Shown here: piece after piece, positions 18,226 to 26,456 of the stretch
Layout of the letters: each line of letters opens with the position of its first letter
How positions within the stretch are numbered: position 1 is the first letter of the stretch
Origin: SLRI01 sp964576715
Lineage (GTDB): Bacteria; Pseudomonadota; Alphaproteobacteria; Geminicoccales; Geminicoccaceae
Assembly: GCA_964576715.1 (NCBI GenBank)
Contig: CAZNWE010000052.1
Location: 1-30,947, forward strand
DNA length: 30,947 bases
Direction of reading: 5' to 3'
Notes under the pieces: model-generated
What the model was told of the DNA's origin: nothing
What the model saw: the letters and a program-made list of their open reading frames with translations, nothing else
Database searches by the model: none
Position numbers and translations under genes: made by a program

Positions 18226-19758
18226 TCAAAGCGGAATGTTGCCGTGCTTGCGCCACGGCTCTTGGGTGTGCTTGCCCTGCAACCAGCGCAACGCATGGCC
18301 GACGCGGCGGCGCGTGCCGTGCGGCATGATCACGTCGTCGATGAAGCCGCGCCGCGCCGCCACGAACGGGTTGGCGAAGCGCTCGCGATACTCCTCGGTC
18401 CTGGCCTCGATCTTGGCGGGATCGCCGAGATCGCTGCGGAAGATGATCTCGACCGCTCCTTTCGGGCCCATCACCGCGATCTCGGCCGTGGGCCAGGCAT
18501 AATTGACGTCGCCGCCCAGATGCTTCGAGCTCATCACGTCATAGGCGCCGCCATAGGCCTTGCGGGTGATCACCGTGACCTTGGGGACGGTGGCCTCGGT
18601 GAAGGCGTAGAGCAGCTTGGCACCATGCTTGATGATGCCACCGAACTCCTGGGCAGTACCCGGCAAAAAGCCGGGGACGTCGACAAAGGTGACGATCGGG
18701 ATGTTGAAACAGTCGCAGAAGCGCACGAACCGGGCGGCCTTGCGCGAGCTGTCGATATCCAGGCAGCCGGCGAGGACCAGCGGCTGGTTGGCGACGATGC
18801 CGACGGTCGAGCCACCGATCCGGGCGAAGCCGGTGAGGATGTTCCTGGCGAAGTCGGGCTGCAGCTCGAAGAAGTCGGCCTCGTCGACCACCTTCAAGAT
18901 CAGCTCGATCATGTCGTAGGGCTGGTTGGGGTTGGCCGGCACCAGCGTGTCGAGGGAGAAGTCGTCGCGGTCGATCGGATCCTCCGTCGGCCAGGACGGC
19001 GGCTTTTCGAGGTTGGAGGATGGCAGGAAGTCCATGAAGCGGCGCACCTCGGCCATGGCCTCGACATCGTTGTGGAAGGCGAGGTCGGACACCCCCGACT
19101 TGCGGGTGTGGCTCGAGGCACCGCCCAGCTCCTCCTGGGTCACCACCTCGTTGGTGACCGTGCGCACCACCTCGGGACCGGTCACGAACATGTAGGAGCT
19201 GTCGCGAACCATGAAGATGAAGTCGGTCATCGCCGGTGAGTAGACGGCCCCGCCGGCGCACGGGCCGCAGATCACGCTGATTTGCGGGATGACGCCCGAG
19301 GACTTGACGTTGCGCACGAACACCTCGGCGTAGGCGGCAAGCGAATCGACGCCCTCCTGGATGCGGGCTCCGCCCGAGTCGTTGAGGCCGATGACCGGTG
19401 CCCTGACCTGCAACGCGCGGTCCATGATCTTGGCGATCTTGGCGGCGTGGCTCTCCGAGAGCGCACCGCCGAACACGGTGAAGTCCTGGCTGAAAACGAA
19501 GACCAGGCGGCCGTTGATGGTGCCCTGCCCGGTAACGACACCGTCGCCCGGGATGTGCTGCTCGTCCATGCCGAACTGGGTGCAGCGGTGCTCGACGAAC
19601 ATGTCCGCTTCTTCGAACGAGCCGGCATCGAGCAGCAATTCGACCCGCTCGCGCGCCGTCAGCTTGCCACGCGCATGCTGCGCCGCGATGCGCCGCACAC
19701 CGCCGCCTAGCCTGGCGCCCTCCCGCTTGGCCTCCAGCTTGTCGAGGATATCTTGCAC
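18226..19758 (-). CDS. pccB: Propionyl-CoA carboxylase beta (carboxyltransferase) subunit
   Basis: A 510-aa carboxyltransferase that moves the carboxyl from biotin to the acyl-CoA. LGGGVRRIAAQHARGKLTAR opens the fold, and GPCAGGAVYSPAMTDF and KAYGGAYDVMSS give the two oxyanion-hole glycine motifs. The Asp of GGAYDVM (near 407) corresponds to the Asp known to favour propionyl-CoA over acetyl-CoA in PccB enzymes, so I assign propionyl-CoA carboxylase. Start is GTG at 19758 preceded by GGAGGGAG. pccA follows 92 bp downstream. Upstream, 231 bp separate it from trpS; I see no TTTGCAAA repeat of the kind used by PccR in other alphaproteobacteria. No methylmalonyl-CoA mutase or epimerase is in the window. 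Confidence 0.94.
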   Translation of the reverse strand: MQDILDKLEAKREGARLGGGVRRIAAQHARGKLTARERVELLLDAGSFEEADMFVEHRCTQFGMDEQHIPGDGVVTGQGTINGRLVFVFSQDFTVFGGALSESHAAKIAKIMDRALQVRAPVIGLNDSGGARIQEGVDSLAAYAEVFVRNVKSSGVIPQISVICGPCAGGAVYSPAMTDFIFMVRDSSYMFVTGPEVVRTVTNEVVTQEELGGASSHTRKSGVSDLAFHNDVEAMAEVRRFMDFLPSSNLEKPPSWPTEDPIDRDDFSLDTLVPANPNQPYDMIELILKVVDEADFFELQPDFARNILTGFARIGGSTVGIVANQPLVLAGCLDIDSSRKAARFVRFCDCFNIPIVTFVDVPGFLPGTAQEFGGIIKHGAKLLYAFTEATVPKVTVITRKAYGGAYDVMSSKHLGGDVNYAWPTAEIAVMGPKGAVEIIFRSDLGDPAKIEARTEEYRERFANPFVAARRGFIDDVIMPHGTRRRVGHALRWLQGKHTQEPWRKHGNIPL

Positions 19759-19989
19759 CGACTCCCTCCACCTTGTTCAAGCGGCAACATCTGCCGTTTT
19801 CTCCTGCACCACCCGCCTGCGCAGGCAGACCTGCAGGGCCGCCGAGCTCCGACGACAATACGATTACCGGCAGGCTTAGCATTCTGCACTGCAGCACGCT
19901 AGAGAGGCGCGGCGAATCGTATCGGTAGCCCGCGCCCGTGGCGTGCCGGCGATCGCCCCGGCGCCCGTCGACGCTCCGCCGCCGGCGGC

Positions 19990-20979
19990 TCAGCGAAAGC
20001 CGACCGCCCGATAGGCATCCGCCACGATCGGCGTGGCGAGCGCGGCTGCCCGCGCCGCGCCGTCCGCGAGCACGGCGTCGATATGCGCCGGGTTGGCGAG
20101 CAGGCCGCGCATCTCGGCGTTGATCGGGCTCAGCTTCTCGACGCAGAGTTCGGCCAGGTGCTCCTTGAACGCGGCAAAGCTGGTCGAGGCATGCTCGGCG
20201 GCGACATCCATGCGGTCACGGTCGGCCAAGGCGGCGAAGATCGAGAGCAGGTTGCTGGCCTCGGGCCGTGTTTCGGGCGCATAGGTGATGCCGAGGATGC
20301 TGTCCGACTTGGCCTTCCTGATCTTCATCGCGATGGTGTCGGCGTCGTCGGTGAGGTTGATCCGGCTCATGTCGGAGGGATCGGACTTGCTCATCTTCTT
20401 GGTGCCGTCGCGCAAGGACATGACGCGCGCCGCCTCGCTCTGGATCATCGGCTCGGGCAAAGGGAAGAAGTCCTCGGCGAAGCGGCGGTTGAAGCTCTGG
20501 GCGATGTCGCGGCTGAGCTCGAGATGCTGTTTCTGGTCCTCGCCGACCGGCACGTGCGTCGCCTTGTAGGCGAGGATGTCAGCCGCCTGCAGGACCGGAT
20601 AGACGAACAGGCCGACCGGCGCATTTTCGCGATGCTTGCCGGCCTTCTCCTTGAACTGGGTCATCCGGTTGAGCCAGCCGAGCGGGGTGACGCAATTGAG
20701 CACCCAGGCGAGCTTGCTGTGCGCCGGCACGTGGCTCTGCACGAACAGGATCGAGCGTTCGGGATCGATGCCCGCGGCGAGCAGTGCGGCCGCCACCTCG
20801 CGGGTGTTGCGGCGCATCTCCTCGGCATTCTGCACCGTCGTCAGCGCGTGCTGATCGACGATGCAATAGAGGCACTCGAAGCTGTCCTGCAGTCGCACCC
20901 AGTTGCGAATGGCTCCCAGATAATTGCCGAGCTGAATACCATGGGTCGGCTGAATGCCGGAGAAGACGCGGCCCTGCAT
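19990..20979 (-). CDS. trpS: Tryptophanyl-tRNA synthetase
   Basis: Charges tRNA-Trp with tryptophan in an ATP-dependent reaction; class I synthetase, cytosolic. The 329-aa product starts at ATG 20979 (MQGRVFSGIQPTHGIQLGNY), which matches the family's start, with GGAG about 10 bases upstream. The first signature is PTHGIQLGNYLGAI at 11-24, standing in for HIGH; GEDQKQHLELSRDIA is at 146-160; KMSKS is at 195-199. The open frame upstream (reaching 22266) belongs to the murJ antisense reading and was not used. It lies 62 bp downstream of murJ in the glnD-murJ-trpS order often seen in alphaproteobacteria. No Trp leader or T-box was found. Confidence 0.96.
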   Translation of the reverse strand: MQGRVFSGIQPTHGIQLGNYLGAIRNWVRLQDSFECLYCIVDQHALTTVQNAEEMRRNTREVAAALLAAGIDPERSILFVQSHVPAHSKLAWVLNCVTPLGWLNRMTQFKEKAGKHRENAPVGLFVYPVLQAADILAYKATHVPVGEDQKQHLELSRDIAQSFNRRFAEDFFPLPEPMIQSEAARVMSLRDGTKKMSKSDPSDMSRINLTDDADTIAMKIRKAKSDSILGITYAPETRPEASNLLSIFAALADRDRMDVAAEHASTSFAAFKEHLAELCVEKLSPINAEMRGLLANPAHIDAVLADGAARAAALATPIVADAYRAVGFR

Positions 20980-21041
20980 TGACGGGGGACTCCAACGGGA
21001 TCGGAAGGCGGGCGCTTTGGAGCCACGCGCCGCTGCGGCTG

Positions 21042-22586
21042 TCAAGCGTCGGGCGCGGTCGCGCCCCGCCGCCCCTGCAACTGCCGCTTGAGATCGGCTG
21101 CGTCGGCGGCCCCCGAAAGAACGGCGAGCCCGGCATAGACCAAGCCACCGATGGCGATGGTCAGTGCTAGCGCCGGCAGCGGATGCAGCACGGCGAGCAG
21201 CCGGTCGCTGGCGACCAGGACGGCCGCCAGGAGGCCGGTGACCAGCAGCATGCGCGGCAGGCATTGCCTGAGCCGCGCATCCGCCCGCAAATAACCCCGC
21301 CGATGCAGGATCATCGCGAGCAGCGCGACGTTGAGCCAGTTCGCGAGTGCTGTCGCCAGCGCGATGCCGACATGCGCCAAGGGGCCGATCAGCACCAGGA
21401 TCAGGGCGACATTGGCGACCAGGCAGGCCGCCGCCACCTTCACCGGGGTGCTCGTGTCCTCCCGGGCGAAGAAGGCCGGGACGAGAACCTTGATCAGCAC
21501 GTAGGCCGGCAGACCCAGGGAGAACGCCATCAAGGCCGCCGCGGTCGCCGCCGTCTGCTCGGGCCCGAAGGCGCCACGCTCGAACAACACCTCGATGATC
21601 GGTGCGGCCAGGACGATCAGGGCGGCGGCCGCCGGCAGGGTCAAGAGCAGCCCCATCTCGATCGCCCGGTTCTGTGTCTGGCTCGCCGCAGCGTCCTGCC
21701 CGGCCCGCAGCTGCCGGCTCAAGAGCGGCAGGATCACCGTGCCGATGGCCACCCCGATGATGCCGAGCGGCAGCTGGTTGAGGCGATCGGCGTAGAACAG
21801 ATAGGAGACGGCACCGACCGGCAGCAGCGACGCGAACAGCGTGTCGACGACCAGGTTGATCTGGTAGACACCGGCGCCGATCGCCCCCGGCAGCATCAGC
21901 CGGAACAGCCGCTTGAGGCGCGGGGTCAGCCGCGGTCGTCGCCAGCGCAGGCCCAGGCCATGGCGCCGGGCGGCGAGGGCCACCCAGGCCAGCTGCAGGA
22001 TACCAGCCGCGAACACGCCCCATGCCAGGCTGTGCGCCGGACTTTCTCGATGCAGGCTGGCGAGCAGGAGCGTCGCGATCAGCACCAGGTTGAGGATGAT
22101 CGGCGCGATGGCCGCCGCTGCGAACCGGCCGATCGAGTTCAACACGCCGCTGAAGAGGGCGGCCAGCGAGATGAACATCAAATAGGGGAAGGTGATCCGG
22201 CTGAGCTCGACCGCGAGGCCGTAACGCTCGCCCGCGAAGCCGGGCGCCAGGCCGCGCACCAGCCACGGCATGGCGAGTTCCGCCAGCAGCACGACGACGA
22301 GCAGCACCGTGGTCATCACCGCCAGCGTCTCTTCGGCGAAGCGCCGGGCGGCCACCTCGCCCTCGGCCTCGTGCGCCCGGGCGAAGAGGGGCACGAAGGC
22401 GGCATTGAACGCCCCCTCGGCGAACAGCCGGCGCAACAGATTGGCGAGCTTGAAGCTGACGAAGAAGGCGTCGGCGGCGGCGCCGGCACCCAGGACCGCG
22501 GCGATCAGCAGGTCGCGGATGAAGCCGAGGACGCGCGAGATCCCGGTCAGCCCGCCGACGGTCAACACCGCCTTGACGATGCTCAA
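21042..22586 (-). CDS. murJ: Lipid II flippase MurJ
   Basis: An inner-membrane MOP-superfamily transporter that flips lipid II to the periplasm for peptidoglycan synthesis. The 514-aa length and about 14 membrane helices are typical. The N-terminus VGGLTGISRVLGFIRDLLIA and AFFVSFKLANLLRRLFAEGA, with FNAAFVPLF, are MurJ signatures carrying the essential arginines. The start is TTG at 22586: it sits 7 bp after the glnD stop, the similarity begins there, and GGTGAT (overlapping the glnD end) may serve as a ribosome site. No earlier or better start exists. Translation is probably coupled to glnD, with trpS next in line. Confidence 0.95.
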   Translation of the reverse strand: MSIVKAVLTVGGLTGISRVLGFIRDLLIAAVLGAGAAADAFFVSFKLANLLRRLFAEGAFNAAFVPLFARAHEAEGEVAARRFAEETLAVMTTVLLVVVLLAELAMPWLVRGLAPGFAGERYGLAVELSRITFPYLMFISLAALFSGVLNSIGRFAAAAIAPIILNLVLIATLLLASLHRESPAHSLAWGVFAAGILQLAWVALAARRHGLGLRWRRPRLTPRLKRLFRLMLPGAIGAGVYQINLVVDTLFASLLPVGAVSYLFYADRLNQLPLGIIGVAIGTVILPLLSRQLRAGQDAAASQTQNRAIEMGLLLTLPAAAALIVLAAPIIEVLFERGAFGPEQTAATAAALMAFSLGLPAYVLIKVLVPAFFAREDTSTPVKVAAACLVANVALILVLIGPLAHVGIALATALANWLNVALLAMILHRRGYLRADARLRQCLPRMLLVTGLLAAVLVASDRLLAVLHPLPALALTIAIGGLVYAGLAVLSGAADAADLKRQLQGRRGATAPDA

Positions 22587-22593
22587 GGCCGGA

Positions 22594-25542
22594 TCACCGG
22601 TGGCCGCCGCCCGCCGCGGCTGGCGACTGCTCGGCCAATGCCGCCTTCAGCTCGCGCTCGAGCCGCTCGATCTTGGCGCGGCTGGTCAGCTTCATGCCGA
22701 ACACGTCTTTGACGTAGAAGACATCGACCACCCGCTCGCCATAGGTGCTGATGTGGGCGCTGTGGATGACCAGGCCGCGCTCCTTCAGCACCTTGGCCAC
22801 GGCGTAGAGGAGCCCCGGCCGGTCGCGGCCGTTGACCTCGATGACGCTGTGGGTGCGGCTGGCGTGGTTGTTGACCAGCACCCGCGGCTCGACCGTGAAC
22901 ACCTCGGCGCGAGCCGGCAGGGTCGACTGCCTGGCGGCCAGCGCCGTCTCGAGCCGGACCTCGCCGGCCAGCACCTTGCGTAGATGCTGCTCGATCCGCG
23001 TGAAGCGCCGCGGATCGTCGACCGCGGCCAGACGTTCGGCGTCCTGCACCCCGAACGTGTCGAGCGCCATGCCGTCGGCAGTGGTGAAGATATGCGCATC
23101 GACGATGCTCACCCCGGCCATCGCCAAGGCACCCGCCACTTTCATGAACAGCCCGGGGTGATCGGCGGCGTAGATCGTGACCTCGGTGCGGGCGCGGAAC
23201 TGGTCGACATGGTAGTCGACGGCAACAGGCGCGTTCTCGGCCCGCGCCCGGCGGACCAGATTGGCATGCCGGACATGGGCAAAGAGCGGGATGCCCAGCC
23301 AGTAGCGGGGATCGTGCAGCTCGAGCCAGGCCTCGATCTCGGCCCTGGTCCAGCCCTGCTCGGCCGCCTCCAGCGCCTCGGCCAGCGCCCGCTTGCCGCC
23401 CCTGATCCGCTCCTGCCGGCGGCCCCTGAGATCGCCGGAAGCCATCGCCGCCTCGGCCTCGTGGTAGAGCTCGCGCAGCAGCTGCCCCTTCCAGCCGTTC
23501 CAGACATTCGGGCCGACGGCGCGGATGTCGGCGACGGTGAGCAGCAGGAGCAGCCGCAACCGTTCTGGCGACTGGACGATGCCGACGAAGTCGCTGATCG
23601 TCTGCGGGTCGTCGGTGTCGCGGCGAAAGGCGAAACGGCTCATCACCAGATGATGGCGGACGAGCCAGACCACGGTCTCGGTAGCGGCGTCGCCGAGCCC
23701 CAGGCGCGGCGCCAGGCGCTGGGCGATCGCCGCACCGATCTCGCTGTGGTCGCCGCCGCGGCCCTTGCCGATGTCGTGCAGGAACGCTGCGACGAACAGC
23801 TCGGTGCGCGAGGTGATCTGCGGCAACACCTTGGTCGACAACGGCAGCTCGGCGGCGAGCGCGCCGGTCTCGATCCCGTGCAGGTTGTCGATCACCCGGA
23901 TGGTGTGCTCGTCCACCGTGTAGACGTGGTAGAGGTTGTGCTGCATCAGCGCGACGATTCGCCCGAACTCGGGGATGAAGCGGCCCACAAGGCCCGCCTC
24001 GTTGAGCCTGGTCAGCGTTTGCGCCGGGTCCTTCGGGCTGATCAGGATCTCCAAAAACAGCCGGTTGGCCTCCGGATCGGCGCGCAGCGTCTGCGCCACC
24101 CGCCGCAGATTGCGGGCCAGCGCGGTGAGCGCCATCGGGTGACAATCCAGCTCGCGCGCCTGGGCGATATGGAACATCTCGAGCATCGCCCGCGGCCGTT
24201 CGGCGAACAGCTCGGGATCGTCGAGGGCGAGGCGATTGCCCTGGACGATAAAGCCGTCGATCCGCCGCCGGGTCGGCCCGAAACGCGGCAGGATAAAGTT
24301 TGGCTGGCGTTTGTACTGCTCCTCGAGCGCCGCGCAGACCAGCCGGGTCAGCGCCCCCACCTCCTTGGCCATCAGGTAGTAGCGCTTCATGAACCGCTCG
24401 ACGCCGAGCGAGCGCGGCCGGTCGCGGTAGCCCATGGCATGGGCGATCGGCTCCTGCTGGTCGAAGGTCAGCCGCTCCTCCGCCCGACCGGTGCGATAGT
24501 GCAGATGACAACGCACCGTCCACAGGAAGCGGCGGGCGCGCAGGAAGCCGTTGAGCCCGGAGCGGGTCAGCACATCGTGCTCGACCAGATCCCCCCAGTC
24601 GTGCGTGTCGTAGATGTGCCGACTGAGCCAGATCAGCGTCTGCAGGTCGCGCAGCCCACCCTTGCCTTCCTTGACATTGGGCTCCAAGAGGTAGCGGCTG
24701 TCGCCCATCCGCTGATGCCGGGCATCACGCTCGGCCAGCTTGGCCTCGATGAAGGAACTCTCGTTGCGCCGGCAGACCTCGCTGCGAAAGCGGCGCTCCA
24801 GTTCGTCGGCGAGCCGCCTCGAGCCCCACAACAGCCGCGTCTCCAAGAGCGTCGTCTGAATGGTCAGATCCTGCTTGGCGAGCTTGATGCATTCGTTCAA
24901 CGAGCGGGTCGCCTGGCCGACCTTGAGCCCGAGGTCCCAGAGCCGATAGAGCAGGAACTCGGCCATCTGCTCGAGCCGCGGCGTCGGCTTGTAGGGGTAG
25001 AGAAAAAGGACATCGATATCCGAATGCGGCGCCAACTCGGCCCGGCCGTAGCCACCCACGGCGAGCAGGGCGAGCTCCTCGCCACTCGTCGTGCTGCCGA
25101 CCGTGAACAGCTGCTGCTCGGCGAAGTCGAGCGCCCCGCAGAGCACGGCATCGACCAGCTCGGCCCGGGCCGCGGCATCCAGGACCCCATTGCCGTCCGC
25201 CTCGAACCGCTGCCGCGACGCCGCACGGCCGGCCTCGAGCGCGTGCCGCATCCGCGCGCAAACTGCCTGTGTCGGTGCGGCCGGCTCGTTCGTCGGGTCG
25301 TGCGGTGCGGCGATCCGCCCCCGAAACGCCGCGAGATCGACCCGCCAGCGGTCGAGCCCGCCCTTCGACCCCGAGCCGCGCTCGGCTGGCGAGCCGTCGC
25401 GCCGCAGCGTCGCCTCGGTCGGGACGGGCAGGGTCGCTTGCACCGTCAAACCATCATCTCCCGCACCGTCACCCTCGATCGACCAGCCGGCCGGGAGCGG
25501 CGCCGTCCGCGACCACCGTTCGCCACCATCGTTCGCGGCCAT
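22594..25542 (-). CDS. glnD: [Protein-PII] uridylyltransferase / uridylyl-removing enzyme
   Basis: Senses glutamine and adds or removes UMP on PII proteins, setting the nitrogen response; cytosolic. The 982-aa order is: nucleotidyltransferase with GGYGR (163-167) and SDID (174-177); a PII-uridylyltransferase linker; an HD domain with HDIGKG near residue 589 and GGDHSEIG beyond it; and two C-terminal ACT domains (about 785-835 with DHPGLFMKV, and about 890-950 with DRPGLLYAV). Catalytic motifs for both activities are intact. The first 110 residues are rich in Gly, Ala and Pro with no similarity I recognise and make it somewhat longer than usual, so a downstream start (for example Met98 at 25251) is possible. 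It heads the glnD-murJ-trpS run. A 109-bp divergent gap separates it from ccmD. Confidence 0.95.
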   Translation of the reverse strand: MAANDGGERWSRTAPLPAGWSIEGDGAGDDGLTVQATLPVPTEATLRRDGSPAERGSGSKGGLDRWRVDLAAFRGRIAAPHDPTNEPAAPTQAVCARMRHALEAGRAASRQRFEADGNGVLDAAARAELVDAVLCGALDFAEQQLFTVGSTTSGEELALLAVGGYGRAELAPHSDIDVLFLYPYKPTPRLEQMAEFLLYRLWDLGLKVGQATRSLNECIKLAKQDLTIQTTLLETRLLWGSRRLADELERRFRSEVCRRNESSFIEAKLAERDARHQRMGDSRYLLEPNVKEGKGGLRDLQTLIWLSRHIYDTHDWGDLVEHDVLTRSGLNGFLRARRFLWTVRCHLHYRTGRAEERLTFDQQEPIAHAMGYRDRPRSLGVERFMKRYYLMAKEVGALTRLVCAALEEQYKRQPNFILPRFGPTRRRIDGFIVQGNRLALDDPELFAERPRAMLEMFHIAQARELDCHPMALTALARNLRRVAQTLRADPEANRLFLEILISPKDPAQTLTRLNEAGLVGRFIPEFGRIVALMQHNLYHVYTVDEHTIRVIDNLHGIETGALAAELPLSTKVLPQITSRTELFVAAFLHDIGKGRGGDHSEIGAAIAQRLAPRLGLGDAATETVVWLVRHHLVMSRFAFRRDTDDPQTISDFVGIVQSPERLRLLLLLTVADIRAVGPNVWNGWKGQLLRELYHEAEAAMASGDLRGRRQERIRGGKRALAEALEAAEQGWTRAEIEAWLELHDPRYWLGIPLFAHVRHANLVRRARAENAPVAVDYHVDQFRARTEVTIYAADHPGLFMKVAGALAMAGVSIVDAHIFTTADGMALDTFGVQDAERLAAVDDPRRFTRIEQHLRKVLAGEVRLETALAARQSTLPARAEVFTVEPRVLVNNHASRTHSVIEVNGRDRPGLLYAVAKVLKERGLVIHSAHISTYGERVVDVFYVKDVFGMKLTSRAKIERLERELKAALAEQSPAAAGGGHR

Positions 25543-25651
25543 GTGCGGCCATGGGTCTCGCGGTTTTGTCTGGACGCGGTTACAAGGGAAATCATCTATA
25601 GTCTGTCGAGATTAGGACGGGTTTAAGGGTCGCCGCCCGAGGGAGAGAGAC

Positions 25652-25960
25652 GTGCAGGCGCTGATGATGGGTGGCTATGGTGGCTATGTCTGGGTCGCCT
25701 TCGGCTTCACGCTTCTCGCGATGATCGGCCTCCTCTGGCAAAGCTGGCGGGCGCAACGCGGCCGTGCCGACGAATTGGCGAAGTTGCGGCGCACCGTGCG
25801 CGGCGGCAGGGCCACAGCGGCGCCCGCCGAGCACGAGCCAACGCGGCGCCTGGTTGCACGGCGGCCGCAGCTGACGCCACCAGCCACCGACCGGACGGCA
25901 GCACTCGGGCCGACCGCTGCCGAGCAACTCGCCACGTCGCGAACCACCTCTGGAACATAG
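25652..25960 (+). CDS. ccmD: Haem exporter accessory protein CcmD, extended
   Basis: CcmD is a small membrane protein that links CcmABC to CcmE so haem-loaded CcmE is released. The start is GTG at 25652 behind GGGAGAGAG. Near the N-terminus, GGYGGYVWVAFGFTLLAMIG is the family signature: an aromatic/Gly segment entering a single helix, then WQSWRAQRGRADELAKLRR, a basic cytoplasmic tail. At 102 aa it is about twice the usual length; the extra C-terminal 50 residues are Thr/Ala/Pro-rich with no recognisable motif. It ends 7 bp before ccmE. The glnD-ccmD gap (25543-25651) has TATAGT (25597-25602) as a -10-like box with no well-spaced -35. Confidence 0.85.
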   Translation: MQALMMGGYGGYVWVAFGFTLLAMIGLLWQSWRAQRGRADELAKLRRTVRGGRATAAPAEHEPTRRLVARRPQLTPPATDRTAALGPTAAEQLATSRTTSGT

Positions 25961-25967
25961 ACGCACC

Positions 25968-26456
25968 ATGCGGTTTCGCAAACGCCAACGCCTCGTCGTC
26001 ATCGGTCTTGCCGCCCTGCTTTTGGGTGGTGCCGCGGCGCTGATCCTGACCGCACTCGAGGACACCATCGCCTTTTTCGTCTCGCCGACCGAGGTCGCCG
26101 CCGGTGAGCTGTTGCCCGGCCGCAATTTTCGCATCGGCGGCCTCGTCGTCGACGGCAGCATCGAGCGTTTGAGCGACGGCACGATCCGCTTCGGTCTCAC
26201 CGACACCGCGCACGAGGTGCAGGTCGCCTATCGCGGCATCCTCCCCGATTTGTTCCGCGAAGGCCAGGGTATCGTGGCGCAGGGTACGCTCGACGACGGC
26301 ATGATCTTCCAGGCTTCTGAGATCCTGGCCAAGCACGACGAGACCTATATGCCGAAGGAGGTCGCCGACGCCTTGAAGCAGGCCGGCTACTGGCAGCACG
26401 ACGAAGCGGGGGCACCGTCGCCGGACGAGACACCGCAGATTGGAGAGACGCCGTGA
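25968..26456 (+). CDS. ccmE: Cytochrome c maturation haem chaperone CcmE
   Basis: Periplasmic haem chaperone, anchored by one helix, that carries haem covalently and passes it to the CcmF/CcmH ligation machinery. The 162-aa protein has a basic start and a helix at about 9-30 (VVIGLAALLLGGAAALIL), then the beta-barrel domain (FRIGGLVVDGSI, DLFREGQGIVAQG). The haem-binding motif is AKHDETYMP with His123 as the covalent attachment point and Tyr127 as axial ligand. The ATG start at 25968 is 7 bp after ccmD, with only GGAAC as a distant ribosome site. The stop overlaps the next start as GTGA, so ccmF is probably translationally coupled. Confidence 0.96.
   Translation: MRFRKRQRLVVIGLAALLLGGAAALILTALEDTIAFFVSPTEVAAGELLPGRNFRIGGLVVDGSIERLSDGTIRFGLTDTAHEVQVAYRGILPDLFREGQGIVAQGTLDDGMIFQASEILAKHDETYMPKEVADALKQAGYWQHDEAGAPSPDETPQIGETP

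Noticed and set aside
22984..25626. Very long open frame (880 codons) on the plus strand opposite glnD, and similar long ones at 16403-18502, 8228-10081, 1491-2804 and 26387-29092
   Set aside because: High GC makes long antisense frames common. Their translations are low-complexity Arg/Ala/Gly/Asp-rich sequences with no family motif, while the opposite strand carries clear catalytic motifs.
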